DNA of 64,000 bases from Acuticoccus sp. I52.16.1 (lineage in GTDB: Bacteria > Pseudomonadota > Alphaproteobacteria > Rhizobiales > Amorphaceae): contig NZ_CP094828.1 of the NCBI RefSeq assembly GCF_022865125.1, positions 4,333,219-4,397,218 on the forward strand, read 5' to 3'. The translations under genes were made by a program, and so were the position numbers. Of the stretch, positions 1 to 9,900 are shown in pieces. How positions within the stretch are numbered: the first letter of the stretch is position 1; each line of letters opens with the position of its first letter. The notes beneath the pieces are model-generated. The model had not been told where the DNA came from. It made no database searches and saw only the letters and a list, made by a program, of their open reading frames with translations.

Positions 1-676
1 CCTCGAACTCGTGGAAGTCGACCCGGTCGGCGGCGAGCAGCGCATCGATGAACGCCTCGTACTCGTCGCGCGTCATCGGGCAGTTGAGATAGTCGGCGCC
101 GGTGCCGCCGGGGCCGGGCTTGTCGTAGCGCGACTGGAACCAGGCGACGTCCATGTCCACGCTCTCGCGGTAGACGATGGGGGCGATCGCGTCGAAGAAG
201 GCGAGCGCGTCGGCGCCCGTGGCGGCGGCGATCGCGGCCGACAGCGCGTCCGAGGTGAGGGGGCCGGTGGCGATGATCGCCGGGCCCGCGGGCAGCGCCG
301 TCACCTCCTCGCGCAGGACGGTGATGTTGGGATGCGCCTCGATGGCGGCGGCGACGGCGGCGGAGAAGCCCTCCCGATCGACCGCCAGCGCGCCGCCGGC
401 GGGAACCTGGTGCGCATCGGCCGAGCGCATGATGATGGAGCCGAGGTCGCGCAGCTCGGCGTGCAGGACGCCCACCGCGTTGCTGGTGGCATCGTCCGAG
501 CGGAAGGAGTTGGAGCAGACCAGCTCGGCGAGGGCGTGGGTTTTGTGCGCCGGGGTCATGCGCGTCGGGCGCATCTCGTGGATGCGCACGGTGTGACCCG
601 CCTCGGCCAATTGCCAAGCTGCTTCAGAACCGGCGAGGCCGCCGCCAATCACGTCAATGTCTGCCATGGCGCTCAT
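1..676 (-). CDS. trmFO: TrmFO, folate-dependent tRNA m5U54 methyltransferase (N-terminal part)
   Basis: About 225 residues are visible and the gene runs off the left edge. The translation opens [20 protein letters not shown], where [17 protein letters not shown] is the FAD-binding Rossmann loop. It is followed by [14 protein letters not shown] and [10 protein letters not shown], which are hallmark stretches of the TrmFO/Gid family. Known members use methylene-tetrahydrofolate and FAD to methylate U54 in the tRNA T-loop. The first ATG (676) is annotated; a second in-frame ATG at 667 would give [10 protein letters not shown], and neither has a strong ribosome binding site. It is divergent from the lipoprotein gene at 809. 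Identity is firm; only the start is open. Confidence 0.93.
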   Translation of the reverse strand, partial: MSAMADIDVIGGGLAGSEAAWQLAEAGHTVRIHEMRPTRMTPAHKTHALAELVCSNSFRSDDATSNAVGVLHAELRDLGSIIMRSADAHQVPAGGALAVDREGFSAAVAAAIEAHPNITVLREEVTALPAGPAIIATGPLTSDALSAAIAAATGADALAFFDAIAPIVYRESVDMDVAWFQSRYDKPGPGGTGADYLNCPMTRDEYEAFIDALLAADRVDFHEFE

Positions 677-808
677 GATGGAGATGCCGCGCGCCCGCTT
701 CAAGGCGCGATCGATGCGCGATCACTTCTAGGCGAGATTGTGGATGGCGCCGGCCGCACGCGCGACAGCTCCGGCCCCGCACCGTAAACGAGGGGCTGGA
801 GGTGCGAC

Positions 809-1423
809 GTGCGGCATAGTTCCGGCCTATTCCTGCTCTGCGCTCTGACGCTGCTGGCCGGCTGCGCCGAGCTCAGCAAGGGCGAGCCGACGACGTGGTA
901 CGCCGCGCACGGCGGCGTCGCCCCGCGGGAGATGGGGCGGGTGGTCGTGTGTCACGGCTTCGGCTGCCACCGCAAGACGGCGTTCACCTTCGGCCCTGCC
1001 GACATCGCGCGTATGAAGAAGCTCGTCGGCAACGGTTCGGCCGAAGACGAGCGCGCCGGGGTGCGGCGCATGATCGCCTGGGCGGAGACGCGTGTCGCGC
1101 CGACGGTGGGGTCGGAGGACGACGTCGGGGGGCTGGACCTGCGCAACTCCGGTGTCGTCGGCCAGATGGACTGCATCGACGAGGCCACCAACACCACGAG
1201 CTACCTCATGGTGGCGCAGGAGGCGGGCCTCCTGAAGCACCACCGCGTCGGCAGTCCGGTGTCGCGCGGCTATTTCCTCGACCTGCGCTACCCGCACGCG
1301 ACGGCGGTGCTGTTGGGCGAGGACGAGGCCTGGGCGATCGATTCCTGGCCCGCCGCCAACGGCGTGCCGCCGGACGTGATGCCGCTCGACACCTGGTTCG
1401 CGCAGTCCCCCGCGCGACCTTAG
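809..1423 (+). CDS. Predicted lipoprotein with Cys-His-Asp signature, function unknown
   Basis: 204 residues, GTG start with GGAGG six bases upstream. Residues 1-19 form a lipoprotein signal (FLLCALTLLAGC) with the lipobox LAGC and lipidation at Cys19, so the product should be membrane-anchored. The mature part has a short region with Cys48 and Cys53 (CHGFGCHRK). A conserved-looking core follows: Cys122 in QMDCIDEATNT, His163 in YPHATAVLL and Asp178 in AWAIDSW. The order Cys...His...Asp, with His and Asp on adjacent beta-like stretches, is that of transglutaminase-like or papain-like folds. I infer a possible cysteine hydrolase, but I do not recognise a named family. The gene stands alone, divergent from trmFO. 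Confidence 0.8.
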   Translation: MRHSSGLFLLCALTLLAGCAELSKGEPTTWYAAHGGVAPREMGRVVVCHGFGCHRKTAFTFGPADIARMKKLVGNGSAEDERAGVRRMIAWAETRVAPTVGSEDDVGGLDLRNSGVVGQMDCIDEATNTTSYLMVAQEAGLLKHHRVGSPVSRGYFLDLRYPHATAVLLGEDEAWAIDSWPAANGVPPDVMPLDTWFAQSPARP

Positions 1424-1580
1424 CGCGCCGCGCGTCACGGCATTCGCCGCGCCGGGCGCGGTCAGACCCCGCCGGCCCGCACCGCAGCTATGCGCGGCGG
1501 CGGATATCGGTCAGGCGCGAACCATCTTATGTCGTCAGCGACCGGCGTGCCGGCTCTCCGCCTGTGTCCGTAAAATGCAA

Positions 1581-1614
1581 AAACGCGCCGGACGGGCTGA
1601 GCCGCGGCGCGTTT
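1581..1614 (-). terminator. Rho-independent terminator of the DUF1127 gene
   Basis: Perfect 10-bp arms AAACGCGCCG (1581-1590) and CGGCGCGTTT (1605-1614) enclose a 14-nt loop. On the minus strand the stem is followed by TTGCATTTTA, so it terminates leftward transcription from the small gene ending at 1646. Confidence 0.75.
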
Positions 1615-1645
1615 CGCTGATCATGTAGTTCCAGGTATTGCGCAA

Positions 1646-1801
1646 TTAAATGCGCCCGTGGCGGGTCCGCGCGAGCGACTGGATCTCGTCACGGAAGACG
1701 CCGATGTCGATCAGCTGCCGATCCGGCAGGCGAGACAACTGGTCGACCGTGCGGCGATATTCAAACCAATCGGTCATGGCGCGACGCATGCGTTGCATCA
1801 T
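1646..1801 (-). CDS. DUF1127 family small protein
   Basis: About 51 residues. The diagnostic part reads EYRRTVDQLSRLPDRQL followed by IDIGVFRDEIQSLAR. This matches the DUF1127 consensus: an arginine-rich start, then L-x2-L-x-DR-x-L-x-DIG-x-R-x-x-I. Such Arg-rich proteins are abundant in alphaproteobacteria; some act in RNA turnover or phosphate and stress physiology, but this one cannot be assigned. In-frame ATGs lie at 1801, 1798, 1789 and 1777. I chose the longest because its MMQRMRRAM start resembles the Arg-rich start of relatives. GGATGAG lies upstream. A strong terminator follows at 1581-1614. The gene is hidden antisense within a longer spurious plus-strand reading frame. Confidence 0.82.
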   Translation of the reverse strand: MMQRMRRAMTDWFEYRRTVDQLSRLPDRQLIDIGVFRDEIQSLARTRHGRI

Positions 1802-2030
1802 CTCTTCAGCTCATCCGTTCAACTGTTACCAACACGCCCAATGTAAGCGATCGGGCGTCGAACGTGACCGCCCACGTGGGCATGGCTGCGTTGTCGATCG
1901 TCCGGGCCAGCGGTCAGCTCCGTGCAATTGCGGCCGCCACGGCGCGGCGCCGGCCCGGATCGGCGGCTGGCGGCCGCGCCCGGCCGTCCCTACGCTGTGG
2001 CGTGAACGCCTCAGCCGAGGGAGATCGAAC

Positions 2031-3266
2031 GTGCGCGCCCACATCAACTCCGACCGGTTGGCTGCCCTGCTCGGCGCCATCAACCGCTTCGGCGCAGACC
2101 CGGCGACCGGCGGCTACGACCGCCGCGCCTTCTCGGCGGCCGATATGGACGTGCGCCGCTGGCTCCTCGACACCATGCGCCGCGACGGGCTGGAGGCGTG
2201 GATGGACCCCGTCGGCAACGTCGTCGGCCGCTTCGGTCCGCCGGGGCCGGCCGTGGTCGTCGGCTCCCACCTCGACACCGTCCCCGCCGGCGGCGCGTTC
2301 GACGGGGCGCTCGGCGTCGCGGCCGGGCTCGAGTGTGTGCGCGCCGTCCGTGAGGCGGGGCTGGCGCTGCAACGGCCGATCGAGGTGCTCGCCACGGCCG
2401 ACGAAGAGGGGCGTTTCGGCGGCATGCTGGGAAGCCAGGCGATCGCCGGACTGCTGCCGCCCGGGTGGATCGCGGATGCGCGCGACGCCGAGGGAGTCCC
2501 GCTCGCCGAGGCGATGCGGGCCGCCGGGCTGGACCCGGCGCAGGCCGATGCGGCGCGGCGCGACCCGGCCGGGCTCCACGCCTTCCTGGAGCTCCACATC
2601 GAGCAGGGCCCCGTCCTCGAGGCGCAGGGGCGCGACATCGGCGTCGCCACCGGCATCTCCGGGTGCGCGCTGCTGGCGGTGACGCTGACGGGGGCCGCCA
2701 ACCACTCCGGCACGACCCCGATGGACATGCGCCGCGACGCCCTCGTCGGCCTGTCGCACGTCGGCGCGGCGTTGCCGCAGATCGCCCGGACGGTCGGCAC
2801 CGACGACGCCCGGCTCACCATCGGCTTCGTCGAGCTGACGCCGAACCAGCCGCATACGATCCCCGGCGAAGCCACGTTCACCATCGTCCTGCGCGACGTG
2901 GAGCGCGGAGCGATGGAGGCGATGGCCGCCGCGATCGACACGCGGCTGCGCGAGGTGTGTGCGCAGACCGGGCTCGCCTATGCGCTTGCGACGCGCAGCT
3001 GGCTCGACCCGGTCGCGCTCGACGCCGGGGTGCGGGGGAGGCTGATGGACGCTGCCCGCAGCCTCGGCGCCGATCCGGTGACGATGCCCTCCGGCGCCGG
3101 CCACGACGCGCAGATGATGGCGAGCGTGTGCCCCGCGGGGCTCCTCTTCGTGCCGAGCCGCGGCGGGATCAGCCATGCGCCGGAGGAATTTACCCCGTGG
3201 TCCGCCATCGAGCGCGGCGCGGAGGTGCTGCTGTGCGCGGTCGCCGACCTCGCCTCCGGGGACTGA
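2031..3266 (+). CDS. M20-family N-carbamoyl amino acid hydrolase / allantoate amidohydrolase
   Basis: 411 residues from a GTG start preceded by GAGGGAG. The sequence shows the dimetal centre of the Zn-dependent hydantoinase/carbamoylase amidases: GSHLDTVPAGGAFDGALGV (His80, Asp91), ADEEGRFGGMLGSQA (Glu125/126), ELHIEQGPVLE, and near the end SGAGHDAQMMASV with GGISHAPEE. Length matches the family. Members split N-carbamoyl-L-amino acids, allantoate or ureidoglycine; the exact substrate cannot be read off. No hydantoinase or purine-degradation gene is adjacent. The reading frame stays open upstream to 1650, but that part is antisense to DUF1127 and is not coding. Cytosolic enzyme. Confidence 0.9.
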   Translation: MRAHINSDRLAALLGAINRFGADPATGGYDRRAFSAADMDVRRWLLDTMRRDGLEAWMDPVGNVVGRFGPPGPAVVVGSHLDTVPAGGAFDGALGVAAGLECVRAVREAGLALQRPIEVLATADEEGRFGGMLGSQAIAGLLPPGWIADARDAEGVPLAEAMRAAGLDPAQADAARRDPAGLHAFLELHIEQGPVLEAQGRDIGVATGISGCALLAVTLTGAANHSGTTPMDMRRDALVGLSHVGAALPQIARTVGTDDARLTIGFVELTPNQPHTIPGEATFTIVLRDVERGAMEAMAAAIDTRLREVCAQTGLAYALATRSWLDPVALDAGVRGRLMDAARSLGADPVTMPSGAGHDAQMMASVCPAGLLFVPSRGGISHAPEEFTPWSAIERGAEVLLCAVADLASGD

Positions 3267-3351
3267 GCCCGCGCCCCATCGACCTGCACGCGCGCGCGGC
3301 GGCGATGCGGGGGGCGGCAATTTTCCGGACCATCTGCTATGCAACGCCGGT

Positions 3352-3368
3352 CGGTTTTGCGTAAACCG
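3352..3368. promoter_or_regulatory. Candidate operator upstream of pncB
   Basis: Perfect inverted repeat CGGTTT-TGCGT-AAACCG, centred about 35 bp before the pncB start. The position suits a repressor of NAD salvage, but no regulator is identified, so this is inference from symmetry and location only. Confidence 0.4.
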
Positions 3369-3394
3369 CAAGCAGGACTGTACCGGAGGACGTC

Positions 3395-4687
3395 TTGGTC
3401 GACATCGCCACGCGTGTTTGGAACCATAAGTGGAAGATCGACCCGATCGTCCGCTCCTTGATCGACACCGACTTCTACAAGCTCCTGATGTGCCAGTCGG
3501 TGCATCGCAACAAGCCGAACACGCGCGTTACCTTCCAGCTCATCAATCGCTCCAAAGATATCCGCCTCGCCGACCTGATCGACGAAGGCGAGTTGCGCGA
3601 GCAGCTCGATCATATTCGATCGCTCTCCTTGTCGCGTGGCGAATCCACTTGGTTGCGCGGCAACACGTTCTACGGCAAGCGGCAGATGTTCTCGCCGGAG
3701 TTCATGGCCTGGTTCGAGGCGTTGAAGCTGCCGCCCTACACGCTGGAGAAGCGCGACGGGCAGTACGAGCTGACCTTCGAGGGCGCCTGGCCGGAGGTGA
3801 TGCTGTGGGAGATCCCCGCGCTCGCGGTGCTGATGGAGCTGCGCTCGCGCGCCGTCCTCAACAAGATGGCCCGGTTCGAGATCGAGGTCCTCTACGCCCG
3901 CGCGATGACCAAGCTGTGGCAGAAGGTCGAGCGGCTGCGCACGGTCCCGGAGATCGCCATCGCCGACTTCGGCACCCGCCGTCGCCACTCCTTCCTGTGG
4001 CAGGACTGGTGCGTGCAGGCGATGATCGAGGGGCTGGGTGCGTCCTTCACCGGCACCTCCAACTGCCTCATCGCCCAGCGGCGCGAGGTGGAGGCGATCG
4101 GCACCAACGCGCATGAGCTGCCGATGGTCTATGCCGCGCTCGCCGATTCGGACGAGGCGCTCGCTCAGGCGCCCTACCAGGTCCTCGCCGACTGGCACGA
4201 GGAGCATGTCGGCAACCTGAGGATCGTCCTGCCCGACACGTACGGCACCAAGGGCTTCCTCGACAATGCGCCGGATTGGCTGGCGGGGTGGACCGGGGTG
4301 CGGGTCGATTCGGGCGATCCCGCCTGGGCGGCCGAGACGGCGATCGCCTGGTGGCGCGCGCGTGGCGAGGATCCGACGCAAAAGCGCATCATCTTCTCCG
4401 ACGGCCTCGACGTGGAGACGATGCTCTTCCTTCAGGCCCGCTTCGCCGACCGCGCCCGCGTCTCCTTCGGCTGGGGCACCCTGCTCACCAACGACTTCCG
4501 CGGTCTCGTCGCGGGCGACGCGCTGAAGCCGTTCAGCCTGGTGTGCAAGGCCGTCTCCGCTGACGGGCGCCCCACCGTGAAGCTCTCGGACAATCCGGAG
4601 AAGGCGACCGGGCCGCAGAGCGAGATCGCCCGCTACAAGCGCGTCTTCGGTGTCGGCGCGCAGACCCCGATGCCCGTCACGGTCTAG
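3395..4687 (+). CDS. pncB: Nicotinate phosphoribosyltransferase
   Basis: 430 residues; makes nicotinate mononucleotide from nicotinate and PRPP (Preiss-Handler NAD salvage), with ATP hydrolysis through a phospho-histidine. Family marks are SLIDTDFYKLLMCQSVH near the start, FGTRRRHS, GTSNCLIA and GTNAHELPM, whose His240 is the expected phosphorylated residue, then VDSGDPAWAAE and IIFSDGLD. The start is the unusual TTG at 3395. It is supported by GGAGG five bases upstream and by a natural N-terminus (MVDIATRVWNHKWKIDPIVR). The stop is directly followed by the ATG of the next gene, so the two are probably co-transcribed. Confidence 0.95.
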   Translation: MVDIATRVWNHKWKIDPIVRSLIDTDFYKLLMCQSVHRNKPNTRVTFQLINRSKDIRLADLIDEGELREQLDHIRSLSLSRGESTWLRGNTFYGKRQMFSPEFMAWFEALKLPPYTLEKRDGQYELTFEGAWPEVMLWEIPALAVLMELRSRAVLNKMARFEIEVLYARAMTKLWQKVERLRTVPEIAIADFGTRRRHSFLWQDWCVQAMIEGLGASFTGTSNCLIAQRREVEAIGTNAHELPMVYAALADSDEALAQAPYQVLADWHEEHVGNLRIVLPDTYGTKGFLDNAPDWLAGWTGVRVDSGDPAWAAETAIAWWRARGEDPTQKRIIFSDGLDVETMLFLQARFADRARVSFGWGTLLTNDFRGLVAGDALKPFSLVCKAVSADGRPTVKLSDNPEKATGPQSEIARYKRVFGVGAQTPMPVTV

Positions 4688-5410
4688 ATGGCGCCGCGCA
4701 TCCGCGTCGACCCGTCCGTGCGCGCCAAGGCGGTGCTGGCGGCGGAGGAGTGGCTGCAGCGCGGGCGCACCGGGTGGTGGCGGAGCCGCCGGACGGTCCC
4801 CCCGGCGCTCGGCCCGCGGGCGGCGGACGCGGCCGCCGTCATCGCCCCGCTCGTCGCCGGTCGCAGCGTCGCGCTCGTCGGCAACGCGTCCAGCCTGCTG
4901 GCGCACCCACCCGCCGGGATCGACGATCACGACGTGGTGGTGCGCATCAACCGCGGCGCCCACGTCGCCGAGCGGGCCGGCACCATCGGCGCGCGGACCG
5001 ACGTGGTGCTGGTGGCCGGCCGGCGCATGGCGATCGGCCTGGCGGTGGACGCGCGCACGCTGCGCCGGCCCCCGGCACACATGCTCTTCATGGGCGTTCG
5101 CGACCGGCCGCGGCTACCGGCCTGGCTGGTCCGCCGGCTCAGCTTCTACCCCGCCGCGTGGCATGGCGCGCTGGAGGCCGAACTCGGCGCCAGCCCGTCC
5201 ACCGGCGCGGCGGGTATCGATCTCCTGACCCGCCTCGTCGGCGACGGCGAGGTGCATCTCTACGGCTTCGACTTCTGGGGCACGCCGACGAGCTACAACC
5301 TGCGCACCAAGATCGGCCCGCACGCCCCGAACGCGGAGGCAGACTTCGCGCTGCGGCGCGTGGGGGCGGGGCGCATCCACGGCTGGTCGCCTCCGCCGGC
5401 GACCGGCTAA
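4688..5410 (+). CDS. Glycosyltransferase family 29 (sialyltransferase-like) protein
   Basis: 240 residues with the three sialylmotifs in order. The L-like motif (60-90) has VALVGNASSLL and DDHDVVVRINRG. The S-like motif (169-196) has SPSTGAAGIDLL and LYGFDFWG. The VS motif HxxxxE is His212-APNA-Glu217. No signal peptide or membrane segment is evident, so a cytosolic glycosyltransferase acting on a surface glycan is inferred. Donor and acceptor are unknown; bacterial GT29-like proteins need not use CMP-sialic acid. Its ATG abuts the pncB stop with no gap, implying co-transcription but no obvious shared pathway. No other sugar-polymer gene lies nearby. Confidence 0.78.
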   Translation: MAPRIRVDPSVRAKAVLAAEEWLQRGRTGWWRSRRTVPPALGPRAADAAAVIAPLVAGRSVALVGNASSLLAHPPAGIDDHDVVVRINRGAHVAERAGTIGARTDVVLVAGRRMAIGLAVDARTLRRPPAHMLFMGVRDRPRLPAWLVRRLSFYPAAWHGALEAELGASPSTGAAGIDLLTRLVGDGEVHLYGFDFWGTPTSYNLRTKIGPHAPNAEADFALRRVGAGRIHGWSPPPATG

Positions 5411-5447
5411 ACCAACCCGAGCACGCAACGCACGAGCGAGACCTCCT

Positions 5448-6887
5448 ATGTACCTGGGCCTGGACCTCGGCACCTCCGGACTGAAGGGCGTCGTCATCGA
5501 CGAGGATCAACGGCCCGTCGCCGAGGCGGTCGCGCCTCTGTCGGTCGCGCGGCCGCACGCGGGCTGGTCGGAACAGGACCCGGCCCACTGGATCGCCGCG
5601 GCCGAGGAGGTGCTGACCCGCCTTGCGGCGGCGACGTCGCTGGCGGCGGTGAAGGGCATCGGCCTCTCGGGCCAGATGCACGGCGCGACGCTGCTGGCGG
5701 CCGACCACGAGCCGCTGCGCCCGGCGATCCTGTGGAACGACACGCGCGCCAGCGCCGAGGCCGCCGCGCTCGACGCCATGCCGATGTTCCGCGCGATCTC
5801 GGGCAACATCGTCTTCCCCGGCTTCACCGCGCCCAAGCTCGTCTGGGCCAAGGCGCATGAGCCGGAGGTCTTCGCCAAGACGGCGCTGGTGCTTCTGCCG
5901 AAGGACATGCTGCGATTGTGGCTGACGGGCGAGGCGGTGAGCGACCCGTCCGACGCCGCCGGCACCAGCTGGCTCGACACCGGCGCCCGCACCTGGTCCG
6001 ACGCGCTGCTGGGCGCCTGCGACATGAGCCGGGCACAGATGCCGCGCCTGGTGGAAGGCTCCGCCCCCTCGGGTGCGCTGCGTGACAGCATCGCCACCCG
6101 CTTCGGCTTCGCGCCGGGGGTCGTCGTCGCGGGCGGCGCGGGGGACAACGCCGGCGCTGCGGTCGGCATGGGCGTGATCGCGCCGGGGCAGGCTTTCCTC
6201 TCGCTCGGCACCTCGGGCGTGCTCTTCGCCCCGTCGCCCGGCTACGACCCCGATCCCGAGACTTCGGTCCACACCTTCTGCCACGCCCTGCCCGAGCGGT
6301 GGCACCAGATGGGCGTGATCCTGGCAGCCAGCGATGCGCTGAGCTGGCACGCCGGGCTCGTCGGCGCCGACCCGGCGACGTTGACGGGGGAGGTGGGGAA
6401 GCTGCGGGCCCCCTCCGGCACCACGTTCCTGCCCTACCTCGGCGGTGAGCGCACGCCGCACAACGACGCGCGCATCCGCGGTGCCTTCTTCGGCCTCGGC
6501 CACGAGACCGACCGCGTCGCCGCCACCCGCGCGGTGATGGAGGGGGTCGCCTTCGCCGTCGCGGACTGCCGCGATGCGCTGGAGGCGGCCGGGACGCGGG
6601 TGGAGCGGGCGATCGCCGTCGGCGGCGGCAGCCGCTCGCGCGCATGGCTCGAGATCATGGCGAGCGCGCTGGAGATCCCGATCGACGTGCCGGTCGCGGG
6701 TGACTACGGCGCCGCCTTCGGCGCGGCGCGGCTGGGCCAGATGGCGGCGACAGGCGGCGGTGCGGAGCTCTGCACGCCCCCGGCGATCGCCGAGACGATC
6801 GAGCCCGACCGCAGCCTCGCCGGCGCCTTCGCCGCCGCCCACGCCCGCTACAATGCGCTCTACCTGGCGCTGCGCGGCATCCGCTGA
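5448..6887 (+). CDS. xylB: Xylulokinase
   Basis: 479 residues of the FGGY kinase family; phosphorylates D-xylulose with ATP for entry into the pentose phosphate pathway. Seen: N-terminal phosphate loop LGLDLGTSGLKGVV, GLSGQMHG (substrate contact), ILWNDTRA, VSDPSDAAGTSWLD, GAGDNAGAAVGMG with catalytic Asp233, LGTSGVLF and C-terminal VGGGSRS. Length equals typical XylB. GAGCGAG lies upstream of the ATG. No xylose isomerase or transporter is linked, so related polyol- or erythritol-derived ketoses are possible substrates. A bidirectional terminator follows. Confidence 0.92.
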   Translation: MYLGLDLGTSGLKGVVIDEDQRPVAEAVAPLSVARPHAGWSEQDPAHWIAAAEEVLTRLAAATSLAAVKGIGLSGQMHGATLLAADHEPLRPAILWNDTRASAEAAALDAMPMFRAISGNIVFPGFTAPKLVWAKAHEPEVFAKTALVLLPKDMLRLWLTGEAVSDPSDAAGTSWLDTGARTWSDALLGACDMSRAQMPRLVEGSAPSGALRDSIATRFGFAPGVVVAGGAGDNAGAAVGMGVIAPGQAFLSLGTSGVLFAPSPGYDPDPETSVHTFCHALPERWHQMGVILAASDALSWHAGLVGADPATLTGEVGKLRAPSGTTFLPYLGGERTPHNDARIRGAFFGLGHETDRVAATRAVMEGVAFAVADCRDALEAAGTRVERAIAVGGGSRSRAWLEIMASALEIPIDVPVAGDYGAAFGAARLGQMAATGGGAELCTPPAIAETIEPDRSLAGAFAAAHARYNALYLALRGIR

Positions 6888-6905
6888 GCCGCCGCCACGC
6901 CCAAG

Positions 6906-6935
6906 AAAAAGGCCGGCTCATCGAGCCGGCCTCTT
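6906..6935. terminator. Bidirectional terminator between xylB and the RND pump
   Basis: Nine-bp perfect arms GGCCGGCTC (6911-6919) and GAGCCGGCC (6923-6931) with a three-base loop, preceded by AAAAA and followed by TCTT. It serves the convergent genes on both sides. Confidence 0.85.
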
Positions 6936-6950
6936 CGTGTCAGGGTCCCG

Positions 6951-9900
6951 TCATTCCGCCGGCGTCGGGGCCGGCGCGTCGGCCTGCGGCGTCTTCTTGC
7001 GGCGGAAGGACAAGAGCCGCACCAGCCGCTGCACCGCCACGAAGAAGATCGGGACGAAGACCACGCCCAGCACCGTCGCCGACAGCGTGCCGCCCAGGAC
7101 GCCCGAGCCGATCGCGTTGCGGCCGGTGGAGCCCGCCCCGGTCGACAGCACCAGCGGAAGAACGCCCAGCGAGAAGGCCATCGACGTCATGATGATCGGC
7201 CGGAAGCGCTGCCGGGCGGCCTCTTTCGCGGCCGTCACCGGGTCCTCCCCGCCTTCCATCCGATCACGTGCGAACTCGACGATGAGGATCGCGTTCTTGC
7301 CTGTCAGGCCGATGACGGTCAGCAGGCCCACCTGGAAGAAGACGCCGTTGTCGAACCCGCCGAGATAGGCGCCCGCCAGCGCGCCCAAGACGCCGATCGG
7401 CATCGCCAGCATCACCGCGAACGGGATCGCCCAGCTCTCGTAGAGCGCGGCGAGCGACAGGAACACGGCCGCCAGCGACAGCGCGTAGAGGAGCGGCGCC
7501 TGCGACCCGGACTCGATCTCCTCCAGCGACAGCCCCGTCCACGCCACCGCGAAGCCTGGGAGATCGGCCGCCAGCCGCTCCACCTCCGCGATCGCCTGTC
7601 CGGTGGTGACGCCCGGCGCGGGTGAGCCCTGGATCTGCATCGCCGGGATGGCGTTGTAGCGGTAGAGGCCTTGCGGGCCGTAGCGCCAGTTGCCGGTGGC
7701 GAAGTTGGCGAAAGGCACGAGCCCGCCTTCGTCGTTCGACACGCGCCACAGCCGGAGGTCTTCCGGCGCCGAGCGGGCGGACGGCTCGCCCTGGACGTAG
7801 ACGCGCTTGACCCGGCCCTGGTTGAGGAAGTCGTTCACATAGGATCCGGCCCAGGCGATCTGCAGCAGATCGCCGACATCGGTCGCGGTGACGCCCATCG
7901 CGCCGGCGGCCCGCCAGTCGATGTCGAGGTTGAACTGGGCGGCATCCTCCAGCCCGTTGGGGCGGGCCGAGGCGATCAGCGGGGAGGCGGCCATCGCCCC
8001 CAGCAACTGATTGCGCGCGGTGAGGAGCTGCTCGTGCGTCTGCCCGCCGCGGGCCTGGAGGTAGAAGTCGAAGCCGGACACGTTGCCCAGCTCGATCACC
8101 GCCGGCGGCACCACGGGGAAGACCATCGCGTCCTGGATCTGGCTGAGCGCCCCGTAGGCGCGGCCGGCCATGGCGTGGACCTCCTGGCCGGGCTCGGTGC
8201 GCTCGTCCCAGTCGTTCAGGCGCACGAACCCGATGCCCATGTTCTGCCCGCCGCCCGCGAACGAGAAGCCGACCACCGTGAAGATCGAGGTGACGTCGGC
8301 CGCCTCGGTGTCGAGGAAGTGATCCTCGATGGTCTGGACGGTCTCCAGCGTGCGCCCGGCGGTGGCCCCCGTCGGCGCCTGGACCAGGGTGAACATGATC
8401 CCCTGGTCCTCCTCCGGCAGGAAGCCCGTCGGCGTGTTGATGAAGAGGTAGACCATGCCGGCGGCGAGGGCGGCGTAGATGATGCCCATCCTCAACGGCC
8501 GACCGGCGGTGGCGCCGACGAGCCCGGCATAGCCCGATTGGGTGGCGTTGAAACCGCGGTTGAACCAGCCGAACGGGCCACGCTTTTGCGTGCCGTGCTG
8601 CTTCGGCGTCTTGAGGAGCTGGGCGCAGAGGGCGGGCGTCAACGTCACGGCGACGACCACCGAGAGCGCCATCGCCGAGACGATGGTGATGGCGAACTGC
8701 TTGTAGATGACGCCGGTCGACCCGCCGAAGAAAGCCATCGGCACGAACACCGCCGACAGCACCATCGCGATGCCGATCAGCGCGCCGGTGATCTGCCCCA
8801 TGGACTTGCGCGTCGCCTCGCGCGGCGACAGGCCTTCCTCTTCCATGATGCGCTCGACGTTCTCCACCACCACGATCGCATCGTCGACGAGCAGGCCGAT
8901 GGCGAGCACCATCGCCAGCATCGTCAAGGTGTTGATGGAAAAGCCGGCCGCCGCCAGCACGCCGAAGGTGCCCAAGAGCACGACCGGCACCGCGAGCGTC
9001 GGGATCAACGTCGCGCGCAGGTTCTGCAGGAACAGCAGCATCACGAAGAAGACGAGGACGATCGCCTCGAACAGCGTGTGGACGACCGATTCGATCGAGA
9101 TCGTGACGAACGGCGTCGTGTCGTAGGGGATGACGTAGCTGACGCCCTCGGGGAAGAACTCGGCGAACTCGTCCAGCCTCTCGCGCACGGCGGTCGCGGT
9201 GTCGAGCGCGTTGGCGCCGGTGGCGAGCTGGATCGCCATGCCGGAGGCCGGCTGGCGGTTGTAGCGGGCGATGGTGCGGTAGGTCTCGGCGCCGACCTCC
9301 ACGCGCGCCACGTCCTGCAGCAGCACCAGGCCGCCGTCGGTCTCGGCACGCACGACGATCTGCTCGAAGTCCTGCGGCGTCTGCAGCAGCGACTGCGCGG
9401 TGATCGTGGCGTTGAGCTGCTGGCCCTCGATCGCGGGCAGGCTGCCGAACTCACCGGCCGAGATCTGCGCGTTCTCCGAGGCGATGGCGTTGACGACCGT
9501 CTCGGCCGACAGCTCGTAGGCGGCGAGCTTGGAGGGGTCGAGCCAGATGCGCATCGCGTACTGCGAGCCGAACACCTGGACCTGGCCGACGCCGTCGATC
9601 CGGCTCATCTCGTCGACCATGTTGGAGACGAGGTAGTCGGACAGGTCCACCTGATCGAGGGTGCCGTCCTCGGAGATGAGGCCGATCACCATGAGGAAGC
9701 CGGCAGAGGACTTTTCCACCGGGATGCCCTGGCGCTGCACCTGTTCGGGAAGGAGCGGCGTCGCCTGACTGAGGCGGTTCTGCACCTGGACCTGGGCGAT
9801 GTCCGGGTCGGTGCCGGTGCGGAAGGTCAGCGTGATCTCGGCCTGACCGGTCGACGTCGAGTTGGAGGAGATGTAGCGCAGGCCGTCGAGCCCGGTCATC

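Noticed and set aside
1650-2030. Upstream extension of the amidase frame
   Set aside because: Covers DUF1127 on the opposite strand; the GTG at 2031 has a proper ribosome binding site and matches the family start.
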